NCBI GenBank assembly: GCA_013695335.1
Contig: JACDAR010000119.1
Coordinates: 1 to 16,015 of the forward strand
From: Rubrobacter sp.
GTDB lineage: Bacteria > Actinomycetota > Rubrobacteria > Rubrobacterales > Rubrobacteraceae
Length of the DNA stretch: 16,015 nucleotides
Direction: 5' to 3'
Part shown: positions 1-6,874 of the stretch, piece by piece
Layout: every line of letters starts with the position of its first letter
Numbering within the stretch: the first letter of the stretch is position 1
Notes under the pieces: generated by a model
The model's database searches: none
What the model was told of the DNA's origin: nothing
Seen by the model: the letters and a program-made list of their open reading frames with translations, nothing else
Made by a program: the position numbers and the translations under genes

Positions 1-712
1 GCGCAGCGGGCTCGACCACTACGAACTCGGAGCCGGAGATCCCCCCGTGGACGAATTTGCCGTGGTCTGGCGGGGTGGCCGGGTCGTCGGAGCCGGAGAT
101 GATGAGCGTCGGCGCCTGTATGCTCCCGAGCCTGTCACGCAGATCCATATCCCGGATCGCAGCACAGCATCCGGCGTAGCCTTCGGCTGGCGTTTCACGC
201 AGATCCTTGCCTATGCGTTCCATAGTCTCTGGCCGCGAGGCCCGGAACTGCGGCGTGAACCAGCGGTCGAGCGCACCATCTTCGAGCGCGCCGACGCCGT
301 CGCTCATGGACACCGAGATCCTCTCGTCCCACGTCTCCCTCGGCCCGAGCAATGCCGACGTACAACAGAGCACCAGCCGTTCGACGCGCTCTGGAACCTC
401 GCTAGCGAGCCACATCCCCGTCATCCCCCCGATGGAGAGGCCGCAGAAAGAGAAGCGTTCGATCCCAAGTTCGTCCAGCATCGCCAGCGCATCGCGTCCG
501 AGATCCTCGATGGCATAGGGTGCCTCCGGAACGGAAGATTTGCCATGCCCGCGATTATCGAAACGCACCAGCTTGAAGCGCTCAGAGAACGTGGGCGCCT
601 GATCGTCCCACATCCCGAGCGTCGTGCCGAGCGAGTTGGCCAGCACGAGCACGGGCGCGTCCTCCGGACCTTCGATCTCGTGGTGAAGTTTCGCCGTTTC
701 TTGCTCCGTCAT
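1..712 (-). CDS. pcaD: 3-oxoadipate enol-lactonase (partial, 3' end beyond left edge)
   Basis: An alpha/beta hydrolase that hydrolyses 3-oxoadipate enol-lactone to 3-oxoadipate in the cytoplasm. I read 237 residues from the ATG at 712 with no stop before the edge. Visible features are a DNRGHGKS segment near residue 51, the nucleophile elbow GLSIGG near residue 95 (Ser nucleophile), and the acid-residue strand ending SGSDDPATPP near residue 215. The catalytic His should lie just past the edge. The start has a near-perfect Shine-Dalgarno, AAGGAGG, 7 bases upstream. Its ATG overlaps the pcaB TGA as ATGA. PcaD alone is usually about 260 residues. In many actinobacteria it is fused to 4-carboxymuconolactone decarboxylase (PcaL), which cannot be judged here. 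Family identity is based on motifs and operon position; other alpha/beta hydrolases share the fold. Confidence 0.88.
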   Translation of the reverse strand, partial: MTEQETAKLHHEIEGPEDAPVLVLANSLGTTLGMWDDQAPTFSERFKLVRFDNRGHGKSSVPEAPYAIEDLGRDALAMLDELGIERFSFCGLSIGGMTGMWLASEVPERVERLVLCCTSALLGPRETWDERISVSMSDGVGALEDGALDRWFTPQFRASRPETMERIGKDLRETPAEGYAGCCAAIRDMDLRDRLGSIQAPTLIISGSDDPATPPDHGKFVHGGISGSEFVVVEPAA

Positions 713-2064
713 CCCAGCCCCTCCTTGCGATAGAGTTCCAGCGCCCGATCCACGAACGCCTCAGCAGATCCGAGATAGCCCTCCGGATCGAGCGCGGCAT
801 CCAGATCCTCTTCGGACAGAGCATCCCGCAATCCCGGCTCATCCGCCAGTTCCTCCCGCAGCGATCTACCACTCTCGACGGCCCGGTGCGAGGCAGCCTG
901 CACCAGTTCGTGGGCCTCAAGACGTCCGATCTTCTCAGCGGCGACCGTCGTGACGCGCTCGGCGAGGATCAAACCGTCAGTGATGCCCAGGTTCTCCTTC
1001 ATGCGTTCAGTATGAACCTCGATCCCTTCGAGCGTCTCGCGCATCGAGGCCACCGCGCCACCGGTCAGGGCAAGCGTTTCGCCCAAGGTATCCCACTCCG
1101 AATGCCATGCTCCCGCTGCCCTCTCGTGCTCCTGCGCCATCGCAGATTGGAGGGCCACGGCGAGCGGATAGACCCGGCGGGCGCACGCAGTGGCGATGAC
1201 GGACCCGACCGGGTTGCGCTTGTGCGGCAGGGTGGACGAGCCACCGCGCCCGCCGCCGGAAGGCTCGGCAACCTCCCCCACCTCGGTCTGGGACATGAGA
1301 ATGACATCGAGCGCGATCTTGTGCGCCGTCCCAGCCGCCAGCGACAACGCGCTTCCCAGATCAGCCACCCGAAACCGCGCCGTATGCCACGGGACGACCG
1401 GCTCTGCGAGGCCAAGTTCATCAGCAAACGCACGCAATACCTCGATGCCCGAAGAACCGAGCGAGGCGAGCGTTCCCGCAGCGCCGCCGAGCTGCACGGC
1501 GAGCCCTTCGTCGCGCACCATCCGCAACCTCCGCCTGGCTTCGAGGAGAGAGACGAGCCACCCGGCGGCTTTGAGCCCGAACGTGGTCGGGAGGGCCTGC
1601 TGCATCAGCGTGCGGCCGGCCATGAGTGTGGTCCGATGCTCTTCAGCGAGGCTGGCGCAGGCGGCGGCAAGGCCGTCTAGCTCGGCCAGGACCAGGTCGA
1701 GCACCCGCCGGGAGACGAGCATCGCGGCGGTATCCATAATGTCCTGGCTAGTGGCGCCCTTATGGACGTGGCGGGCGGCATCTTCTGACACTTCGGAGAC
1801 GGCGTCGGTCAGGACCTTGACTAGTGCTGGCACCGGGTTGCCCGAAGCGCGGCCAGAGTGCCCGATCTCCACCACGTCGAAGCGATCCGCGTCACAGCAT
1901 CCCGCGATGGCCTCCGCGGCTTCGGGTGGGATCAGGCCAATCCGCGCTTCGGCGAGCGCCAGAGCCCGCTCCGCGTCGAGCATCGCCTGCAGCCACGCGC
2001 GCCCGCCGACCGCCTCTCGAATCTTATTGGGGACGAAGATCGGGGCGAAAAGCTCTTCAGACAT
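709..2064 (-). CDS. pcaB: 3-carboxy-cis,cis-muconate cycloisomerase
   Basis: Fumarase/aspartase-superfamily enzyme that cyclises 3-carboxy-cis,cis-muconate to 4-carboxymuconolactone. It has 451 residues, matching the usual 440-460. Three conserved regions of the superfamily are visible: HKGATSQDIMDT at 101-112, the TLMAGRTLMQQALPTTFG block at about 147-163, and the signature GSSTLPHKRNP at 275-285 carrying the catalytic-loop serine. The ATG at 2064 is chosen because the protein then begins MSEELFAPIF, typical of the family; a longer frame to 2130 adds residues that only mirror the preceding gene. No strong Shine-Dalgarno is seen at this start. It overlaps pcaG by 8 bases, so translation is probably coupled. 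Its TGA overlaps the pcaD ATG by 4 bases. Confidence 0.94.
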   Translation of the reverse strand: MSEELFAPIFVPNKIREAVGGRAWLQAMLDAERALALAEARIGLIPPEAAEAIAGCCDADRFDVVEIGHSGRASGNPVPALVKVLTDAVSEVSEDAARHVHKGATSQDIMDTAAMLVSRRVLDLVLAELDGLAAACASLAEEHRTTLMAGRTLMQQALPTTFGLKAAGWLVSLLEARRRLRMVRDEGLAVQLGGAAGTLASLGSSGIEVLRAFADELGLAEPVVPWHTARFRVADLGSALSLAAGTAHKIALDVILMSQTEVGEVAEPSGGGRGGSSTLPHKRNPVGSVIATACARRVYPLAVALQSAMAQEHERAAGAWHSEWDTLGETLALTGGAVASMRETLEGIEVHTERMKENLGITDGLILAERVTTVAAEKIGRLEAHELVQAASHRAVESGRSLREELADEPGLRDALSEEDLDAALDPEGYLGSAEAFVDRALELYRKEGLG

Positions 2065-2596
2065 CGAAGAAAACTGTCTGTCTCTGGCCTTGCAAATGTA
2101 CGTCGAACACGTAGCCGCCATCTCGCGCACGAGCCACGAGCGTATCCCGAAGGTCCGGGTCTTCGACGGACGCGAGCACCGGATCGTCGGCGTTCGCTGC
2201 CTCCTCCTCGGGGAAGTAGATGCGTGTGACGAGGCGCTTGAGGAGCCCCCTCGCGAAGACCGAGACGGCTATGTGCGGAGCCTGGGATCCCCCATCGGGT
2301 CCGAGGACTGGACCGGGCTTGACTGTGACGAACTCGAAACGCCCTTCGGCGTCGGTGCCACAGCGTCCGAAGCCGGAGAATTCGTCGCCGGATCGCGCAA
2401 AGCGGCCTTCGGGGTCGGCCTGCCAGATCTCCAGCATGGCGTCAGGGACGGGCTCTCCCTCTCCGTCACACACCGTGCCCGATATGTGGACGGCGGAAGG
2501 ATGATCCGGGTCCATCAGCCGCGTCCAGTCTGCGGCCAGCAGCGCGTCGTGGAAGAACGGGCCGACGGTCTGGGAAGGAGTGGGCTCGAGCGTCAC
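2057..2596 (-). CDS. pcaG: protocatechuate 3,4-dioxygenase, alpha subunit
   Basis: Non-catalytic alpha subunit of intradiol protocatechuate 3,4-dioxygenase, which cleaves protocatechuate to 3-carboxy-cis,cis-muconate together with PcaH. With the GTG start at 2596 it has 179 residues, beginning (M)TLEPTPSQTVGPFFHDALL. The PSQTVGPFF opening is diagnostic of PcaG. The dioxygenase fold follows: HISGTVCDGEGEPVPDAMLEIWQADPEG at about 37-64 and TVKPG near 91. The site equivalent to the iron ligands reads APHIAVSVF, lacking the two-histidine HxH of PcaH, as expected for an alpha subunit. GGAG sits 8 bases before the GTG, and the GTG overlaps the pcaH stop as GTGA. The 3' end overlaps pcaB by 8 bases. 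Confidence 0.93.
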   Translation of the reverse strand: MTLEPTPSQTVGPFFHDALLAADWTRLMDPDHPSAVHISGTVCDGEGEPVPDAMLEIWQADPEGRFARSGDEFSGFGRCGTDAEGRFEFVTVKPGPVLGPDGGSQAPHIAVSVFARGLLKRLVTRIYFPEEEAANADDPVLASVEDPDLRDTLVARARDGGYVFDVHLQGQRQTVFFDV

Positions 2597-3327
2597 CTGT
2601 GGTTCTCCATCGGGGTGGATTCCCTGCCGCGCAGGACGATGTCGAAGTTGTAGGCCAGCGCCCACTCTGGTTCTGTGGTTTCGAGGTCGAAGCGTGAGAT
2701 CATGCGTTCCCTAGCTTTTGAGTCGTTGACGGACTGGAAGATCGGGTCCTGGTCGAAGAGGGGATCTCCTGGGAAGTACATCTGGGTCACGAGGCGCGCG
2801 GCGAACGCTGGCCCGAACAGGGAGAAGTGGATGTGGGCCGGGCGCCAGGCGTTATCGTGGTTCTTCCACGGGTACGCGCCAGGCTTGACCGTCACGAATC
2901 GGTAGCGGCCGTCGCCGTCAGTGAGACAACGTCCCGCACCGGAGAAGTTCGGATCGAGCGGGGCGGGATGACGGTCTGCGTGGTGGGTGTAGCGTCCGGC
3001 GGCGTTCGCCTGCCACACCTCGATCAGGCTGTTCCGCACCGGCCTTCCGTCGCCGTCGAGGACGCGTCCCGAGACGATGATCCTCTCCCCCAGCGGCTCG
3101 CCGTCGTGCTGGCGCGTAAGGTCATTGTCCAGCGGCCCAACCTTCCCGTGACCAAAGGCGGGCCCCGTAACCTCAGAGAGCGTGTGCGGCAGAATCACAA
3201 GCGGCCTGTCAGGCGCCCGCAGGCGTGTTGATTTATATGCTGGATATAGATAAGGCGGCTGGCTCTCGTGGTCACGTTGGTAGCCGATGATTCCATCGTT
3301 CTGGCGCATCGTGCGTTCTTCGCTCAT
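2593..3327 (-). CDS. pcaH: protocatechuate 3,4-dioxygenase, beta subunit
   Basis: Catalytic Fe(III) subunit of protocatechuate 3,4-dioxygenase. It has 244 residues from the ATG at 3327, which has GGAGG 7 bases upstream and overlaps the pcaF stop as ATGA. The N-terminal part (residues 1-60: PPYLYPAYKSTRLRAPDRPL, then ...LSEVTGPAFG) is typical of PcaH. The four iron ligands can be assigned by family alignment: Tyr113 in GRYTHHADRH, Tyr152 in PGAYPWKN, and His165 and His167 in RPAHIHFSLFG. An internal ATG at residue 7 is a possible alternative start. The gene overlaps pcaG by 4 bases, which fits equimolar expression of the two subunits. Nothing about the reading frame is abnormal. Confidence 0.95.
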   Translation of the reverse strand: MSEERTMRQNDGIIGYQRDHESQPPYLYPAYKSTRLRAPDRPLVILPHTLSEVTGPAFGHGKVGPLDNDLTRQHDGEPLGERIIVSGRVLDGDGRPVRNSLIEVWQANAAGRYTHHADRHPAPLDPNFSGAGRCLTDGDGRYRFVTVKPGAYPWKNHDNAWRPAHIHFSLFGPAFAARLVTQMYFPGDPLFDQDPIFQSVNDSKARERMISRFDLETTEPEWALAYNFDIVLRGRESTPMENHR

Positions 3328-4606
3328 GCCGCGTCCTCCACTTTTTCGACGACCATCGCTATCCCCTGCCCGACGCCGATGCACATGGTGGCGAGCCCGA
3401 ACCTGACGTTCTCGCGCCGCCGCATCTCGTGCAGGAGCGTCGTCAGGATGCGGGCGCCCGAGCATCCGAGAGGGTGGCCTATCGCGATTGCCCCGCCGTT
3501 CGGGTTGAGGCGTTCGTCCTCCGCGTCCATGCGCCACTCGTGCAACACGGCGAGGCTCTGGGCCGCGAAAGCCTCGTTCAACTCGATTAGACCGATGTCT
3601 CCGAGCGAGATACCAGCCCGGTCCAACGCCTTCCGCGTGGCAGGGACGGGGCCTATGCCCATCACCCGTGGCGGGACGCCAGCCGTAGCCATGCTCCGTA
3701 TCCGCGCCAGCGGTTCGAGTCCATTGGCTCGGGCATAATCTGCTGACACGACCATCACCGCAGCAGCCCCATCGTTCAGGGAGCTGGAGTTGCCAGCGGT
3801 GACGCTCCCGTCCTTCTTGAACGCCGGTTTCAGCTTCCCCAGTTTCTCAAGCGAGGTGTCGCGGCGGGGGCTTTCGTCCGCCTCGATCACGGTTTCGGAC
3901 TTCCGGGTCTTCACGGTGACAGGTGTGATCTCATCCCTGAACCGTTTCCCGTCCTGCGCGGCCACGGCCTTCTCGTGGCTAAGGAGGGCGAACCTGTCCT
4001 GGGCTTCGCGCGAGATGTCGTACGAAGCGGCGAGCTCCTCGGGCTCCCCCTCGTCGGGCGGGAAGAAACGCTCGTCGGCGAGGTTCTCGGCGGTCTGTCC
4101 GAGCGGGTCGGTATGGTCCATCGCCTCCATCTTCGGGTTGACGAAGCGCCATCCGAGGGACGTGTCGTACATGGTGCTTGGTCCTGTGGCGAAACCGCGC
4201 TCCGGCTTGCCGACCGCCCAGGGCGCGCGGCTCATGGACTCTACGCCCCCCCCACGTACACGTCGGCCTCGCCGAGCATCACGGCTCGGGCCGCGTTCGC
4301 AACGGCCTCCAGGCCCGAGCCGCATAGCCGGTTTACTGTCGCGCCAGCGACGATCTCCGGGAATCCGGCGAGGAGCAGCGACATCCTTGCCACGTCGCGG
4401 TTGTCCTCGCCAGCCTGATTGGCGCAGCCGAAGTACACGTCCTCAACCTCGTCCGGCGGTATTCCGACCCTCTCGACGAGCGCCTTGAGCACGACTGCGC
4501 CGAGGTCGTCTGGCCTGACGGCGGAGAGCGCGCCGCCGTGCCTCCCGACCGGGGTACGGACGGCGCCCACGATCCAGGCTTCACGAACGGTTCGCCCAGA
4601 GTTCAT
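3324..4606 (-). pseudogene. pcaF: beta-ketoadipyl-CoA thiolase, frameshifted in a G8 run
   Basis: Thiolase that splits 3-oxoadipyl-CoA into succinyl-CoA and acetyl-CoA, the last pathway step. The coding sequence is in two frames. The 5' part (4606 down to about 4246) gives MNSGRTVREAWIVGAVRTPV... with the nucleophile Cys95 in NRLCGSGLEA, then stops as ADVYVGGA*. The 3' part continues GVESMSRAPWAVGKPERGF..., and carries the GHPLGCSG histidine and the C-terminal CIGVGQG cysteine. The break lies in eight Gs (minus strand; 4246-4253). One extra G restores DVYVGGGVESMSR, the expected thiolase motif. With that correction the protein is about 427 residues, slightly longer than the usual 400. All three catalytic residues survive but are split between frames. 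It could be a sequencing undercall, a recent mutation, or slippage-corrected expression. The start overlaps the pcaJ TGA as ATGA. Confidence 0.85.
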
Positions 4607-5397
4607 GCCCTCTGCCCTCCCCTCGCCCGCTCCGTCCTCTCGCGCAGTTCACGCAGGACACGCAGCTCTTCGTCCGTCGGCGCACCGGTTGTCTCCACCC
4701 CATCCGACACTTTGAGATCCCAGCCCGTTGCCTCGCTGGCTTCGTCCACGGTCCTGCCGGGATGGAGGGCTGTCAGGGTGAACTCCTTCGTCTCGGGGTC
4801 GGGGCGCAGCACGCCGAGGTCGGTGATGATGACCGAAGGTCCGTTGCCGGAGTATCCCAGCTCCTTGCGGGAGTCGCCGCCGTGCCGGTAGCCGACGGAG
4901 GTCACGAAGGACAGTTCCTCGACGAAGGCGCGGGGCGAGTGGCGGAGCATCACTATGACCTCCTTCGCGGAAGCGGCGATCTCCGGCGCGCCGCCTGCTC
5001 CCGGAAGCCTTACTTTTGGATCATCGTATGGCCCGATCACTGTTGTGTTGATGTTGCCGAAGCGGTCGATCTGGGCCGCGCCGAGAAACCCCACGTCAAC
5101 GCGGCCAGCCTGGAGCCAGTAGTTGAAAACCTCGAGCACGGAAACAACGGAGTCAGCGTGCTCGGCCAGGACACCATCGCCGATGGAGAGCGGCAACACG
5201 TCTGGCTTCGCGCCAAGGGTGCCTGATTCGTAGACCAGAAAACAATCGGGGGCGTGGGTGGCACGCGCGAGGTTCGCAGCCTCGCTCGGGAGGCCGATGC
5301 CGACGAAGCAGACCACGCCGTCACGCAACTCCCTGGAGGCTGCGACGGTCATCATCTCGTCCGTGGTGTACGAGTCTCTCTCGACGGTCCCGGTCAA
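4603..5397 (-). CDS. pcaJ: 3-oxoadipate CoA-transferase, subunit B (CatJ/GctB type)
   Basis: Second subunit of succinyl-CoA:3-oxoadipate CoA-transferase, which activates 3-oxoadipate for thiolysis. The sequence closely follows the GctB-like CatJ family: SYTTDEMMTVAASRELRDG, CFVGIGLPSEAANLAR, YESGTLGAKP, then GFLGAAQIDRFGNINTTVIG and VRLPGAGGAPEIA. The Glu of YESG is the probable CoA-thioester nucleophile. I chose the TTG at 5397: it has AGAGAGGAAG upstream, removes a non-conserved leader, and puts this Glu at residue 57, close to Glu54 of glutaconate CoA-transferase. The frame is open to an ATG at 5472, which has a weaker Shine-Dalgarno, so a 289-residue form is possible. It is separated from subunit A by a cupin gene, which is unusual. 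Its TGA overlaps the pcaF ATG. Confidence 0.9.
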   Translation of the reverse strand: MTGTVERDSYTTDEMMTVAASRELRDGVVCFVGIGLPSEAANLARATHAPDCFLVYESGTLGAKPDVLPLSIGDGVLAEHADSVVSVLEVFNYWLQAGRVDVGFLGAAQIDRFGNINTTVIGPYDDPKVRLPGAGGAPEIAASAKEVIVMLRHSPRAFVEELSFVTSVGYRHGGDSRKELGYSGNGPSVIITDLGVLRPDPETKEFTLTALHPGRTVDEASEATGWDLKVSDGVETTGAPTDEELRVLRELRERTERARGGQRA

Positions 5398-5403
5398 CGC
5401 AAT

Positions 5404-5413
5404 GCTTCCTCTC
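5404..5413 (-). promoter_or_regulatory. Shine-Dalgarno deciding a TTG start for pcaJ
   Basis: The minus strand reads AGAGAGGAAG 6 bases before a TTG codon at 5397-5395. The in-frame ATG at 5472 has only GGGG close by. Spacing and homologue length favour the TTG, but this is an inference without expression data. Confidence 0.5.
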
Positions 5414-5518
5414 TGTCGGTAGCTACTGAGACGGTCTGTGACCGTTCCTACCCCGATCGCGTGCTGCTCCATTCAACCCCGGAATTTCTCCCGTACGATC
5501 CCACGCAAGGCGATACGT

Positions 5519-5899
5519 TCAGTCCCGCAGGCCGATGCGCCGGTCGAAGCCGGCCGGCGCATGTATGTTGAGCATACGAACCGGTATGTTTCCCTCGTTC
5601 TTGAAGCCGTGCGACAGCCCCGGCGGCACCAGCACGAAAGTCCCGGCGAAGTCCGGTACTTCCTCCCCACCGAAGAGGAACTTCATCTCGCCTTCGAGGA
5701 TGTAGAACGAGTCATCTTCATCTTCGTGGACGTGTGCTTCCATCTCGCGTCCCGGGGCCATCTCGATAATCCCGAAGTTGAAGCGCGGCGTGTCTCTCGT
5801 TCTGGCGAGGAACTCGACGTTACCAACCCGTTGCCCTTCACCGGGACGAACGATCACCGGCACACCGTCCACTTGCCTGTCATCCGCGCTACTCTGCAA
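5519..5899 (-). CDS. small single-domain cupin protein inside the CoA-transferase locus
   Basis: A 126-residue single cupin domain. Cupin motif 1 is visible as HVHEDEDDSFYILEGEMKF (about residues 57-75), with the His-x-His and Glu metal ligands. Motif 2 is GTFVLVPPGLSHGFKNEG (about 86-103), with its His. It would form a small beta-barrel binding one metal ion; the reaction is not predictable from sequence. The start is TTG at 5899, preceded by a strong GGGAGGAAG, 5 bases away. It sits 45 bases after subunit A of the CoA-transferase and before subunit B, splitting two genes that are normally adjacent, which argues for a pathway-linked role such as an isomerase, a dioxygenase-like side activity or a sensor. 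No signal peptide is visible. I do not recognise a named orthologue. Confidence 0.85.
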   Translation of the reverse strand: MQSSADDRQVDGVPVIVRPGEGQRVGNVEFLARTRDTPRFNFGIIEMAPGREMEAHVHEDEDDSFYILEGEMKFLFGGEEVPDFAGTFVLVPPGLSHGFKNEGNIPVRMLNIHAPAGFDRRIGLRD

Positions 5900-5944
5900 T
5901 CGGTCTTCCTCCCTTCCTTGTCACAATCTGGATCAACTCAGCGC

Positions 5945-6808
5945 CTATTCTTTGTCGATGCTCCGCAGGTGTTCGGTGAACGTTTCTACCCCGAGGACGT
6001 GCCGCTCCATCCACCCCCGGAACTTCTCCCTGTCGCGCGCTATGGGATCCCAAGCCGCGTAGAAGACGTTATCCCGGTCGTAGTAATCGTCGGCGTAGGA
6101 TGGATGGGAACCGCGTGGCTCGACGGCTACGGCATCCACGGCGACGGACGGAAGCACGATCCCGAACGGCTGCGGCACGAACTCGTCCACGACCTCCTCG
6201 ACCGTGACGATCACGCGCCGCGCCGAGAGCGCAGCCTCCTTCTGGATACCCGTGATGCCCCAGAGCGCAACGTTCCCCCGCAGGTCAGCCTGTTGGGCGT
6301 GGATGATCGCAACGTCAGGGTTCAGCGCCGGAACAGCCATAAGCTCCTCCCCGGTAAACGGGCAGGTTATGGGCTTGATGGTGCTCGTGACTCTCGGGAG
6401 ATCCGTGCCGACGTACCCGCGCATGACGGCGAATGGGAGGTTGGACGCTCCAGCCACGTATCGGTTTGCCATGCCCGCGTGAGAATGTTCTTCGATCTCC
6501 AGGTGGTTCGGCCAACCGTTCTCGATGGCGTCGCGGAAGCGGTGGAGGGAGCCGACGCCCGGATTACCGCCCCAGGAAAAGACGAGCTTACTGGCGCATC
6601 CCATCCCTATCATCTGGTCGTAGATGAGATCAGGCGTCATCCTTATGAGCGTGAGATCCCGCTTCTCCTGACGGATGATCTCATGCCCGGCGGCGCTCGG
6701 TATGAGGTGCGTGAACCCTTCGAGCGCGACCGAATCGCCGTCGCGCACTATCTCAGCGACCGCTTCGCGCAGCCCCACCACCTTCGCGGCCTCTCCGATC
6801 TCACTCAT
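5945..6808 (-). CDS. pcaI: 3-oxoadipate CoA-transferase, subunit A (CatI/GctA type)
   Basis: First subunit of succinyl-CoA:3-oxoadipate CoA-transferase. It has 287 residues and follows the CatI type known from Pseudomonas: LREAVAEIVRDGDSVALEGF, HLIPSAAGHEIIRQ, RMTPDLIYDQMIGMGCA, SWGGNPGVGSLHRFRDA, CPFTGEELMAVPALNPDVAI and IHAQQADLRGN. This is the larger glutaconate-CoA-transferase-like form, not the short PcaI of about 230 residues. The GctA-type subunit binds CoA and completes the active site, while the catalytic Glu is on subunit B. The ATG at 6808 is preceded by GGGGG about 8 bases upstream, within a small ACGGG/CCCGT inverted repeat. It lies 66 bases after pobA and 45 bases before the cupin gene. 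The symbol is given for pathway role; catI would describe the subfamily better. Confidence 0.9.
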   Translation of the reverse strand: MSEIGEAAKVVGLREAVAEIVRDGDSVALEGFTHLIPSAAGHEIIRQEKRDLTLIRMTPDLIYDQMIGMGCASKLVFSWGGNPGVGSLHRFRDAIENGWPNHLEIEEHSHAGMANRYVAGASNLPFAVMRGYVGTDLPRVTSTIKPITCPFTGEELMAVPALNPDVAIIHAQQADLRGNVALWGITGIQKEAALSARRVIVTVEEVVDEFVPQPFGIVLPSVAVDAVAVEPRGSHPSYADDYYDRDNVFYAAWDPIARDREKFRGWMERHVLGVETFTEHLRSIDKE

Positions 6809-6874
6809 ATACGGGACCCCCGTCGGTTTGCAAAATGCTCACGATAAGGTGACCTACTTCCCAGTCCATCACCA

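Noticed and set aside
47..733. 228-codon plus-strand frame at the left edge
   Set aside because: It is the antisense shadow of pcaD, which has clear alpha/beta hydrolase motifs, a strong ribosome binding site and operon context.
1190..2653. 487-codon plus-strand frame opposite pcaB and pcaG
   Set aside because: Long antisense frames are expected in GC-rich coding DNA; the product is low-complexity (Arg, Ser, Ala, Pro) with no motif.
6809..6822. Regulatory hairpin ACGGG-N3-CCCGT before pcaI
   Set aside because: Only 5 bp with a 3-base loop; too weak to claim, although it includes the probable Shine-Dalgarno.
5438..6847. 469-codon plus-strand frame opposite the cupin and pcaI
   Set aside because: Antisense to two well-supported genes and without recognisable domains.
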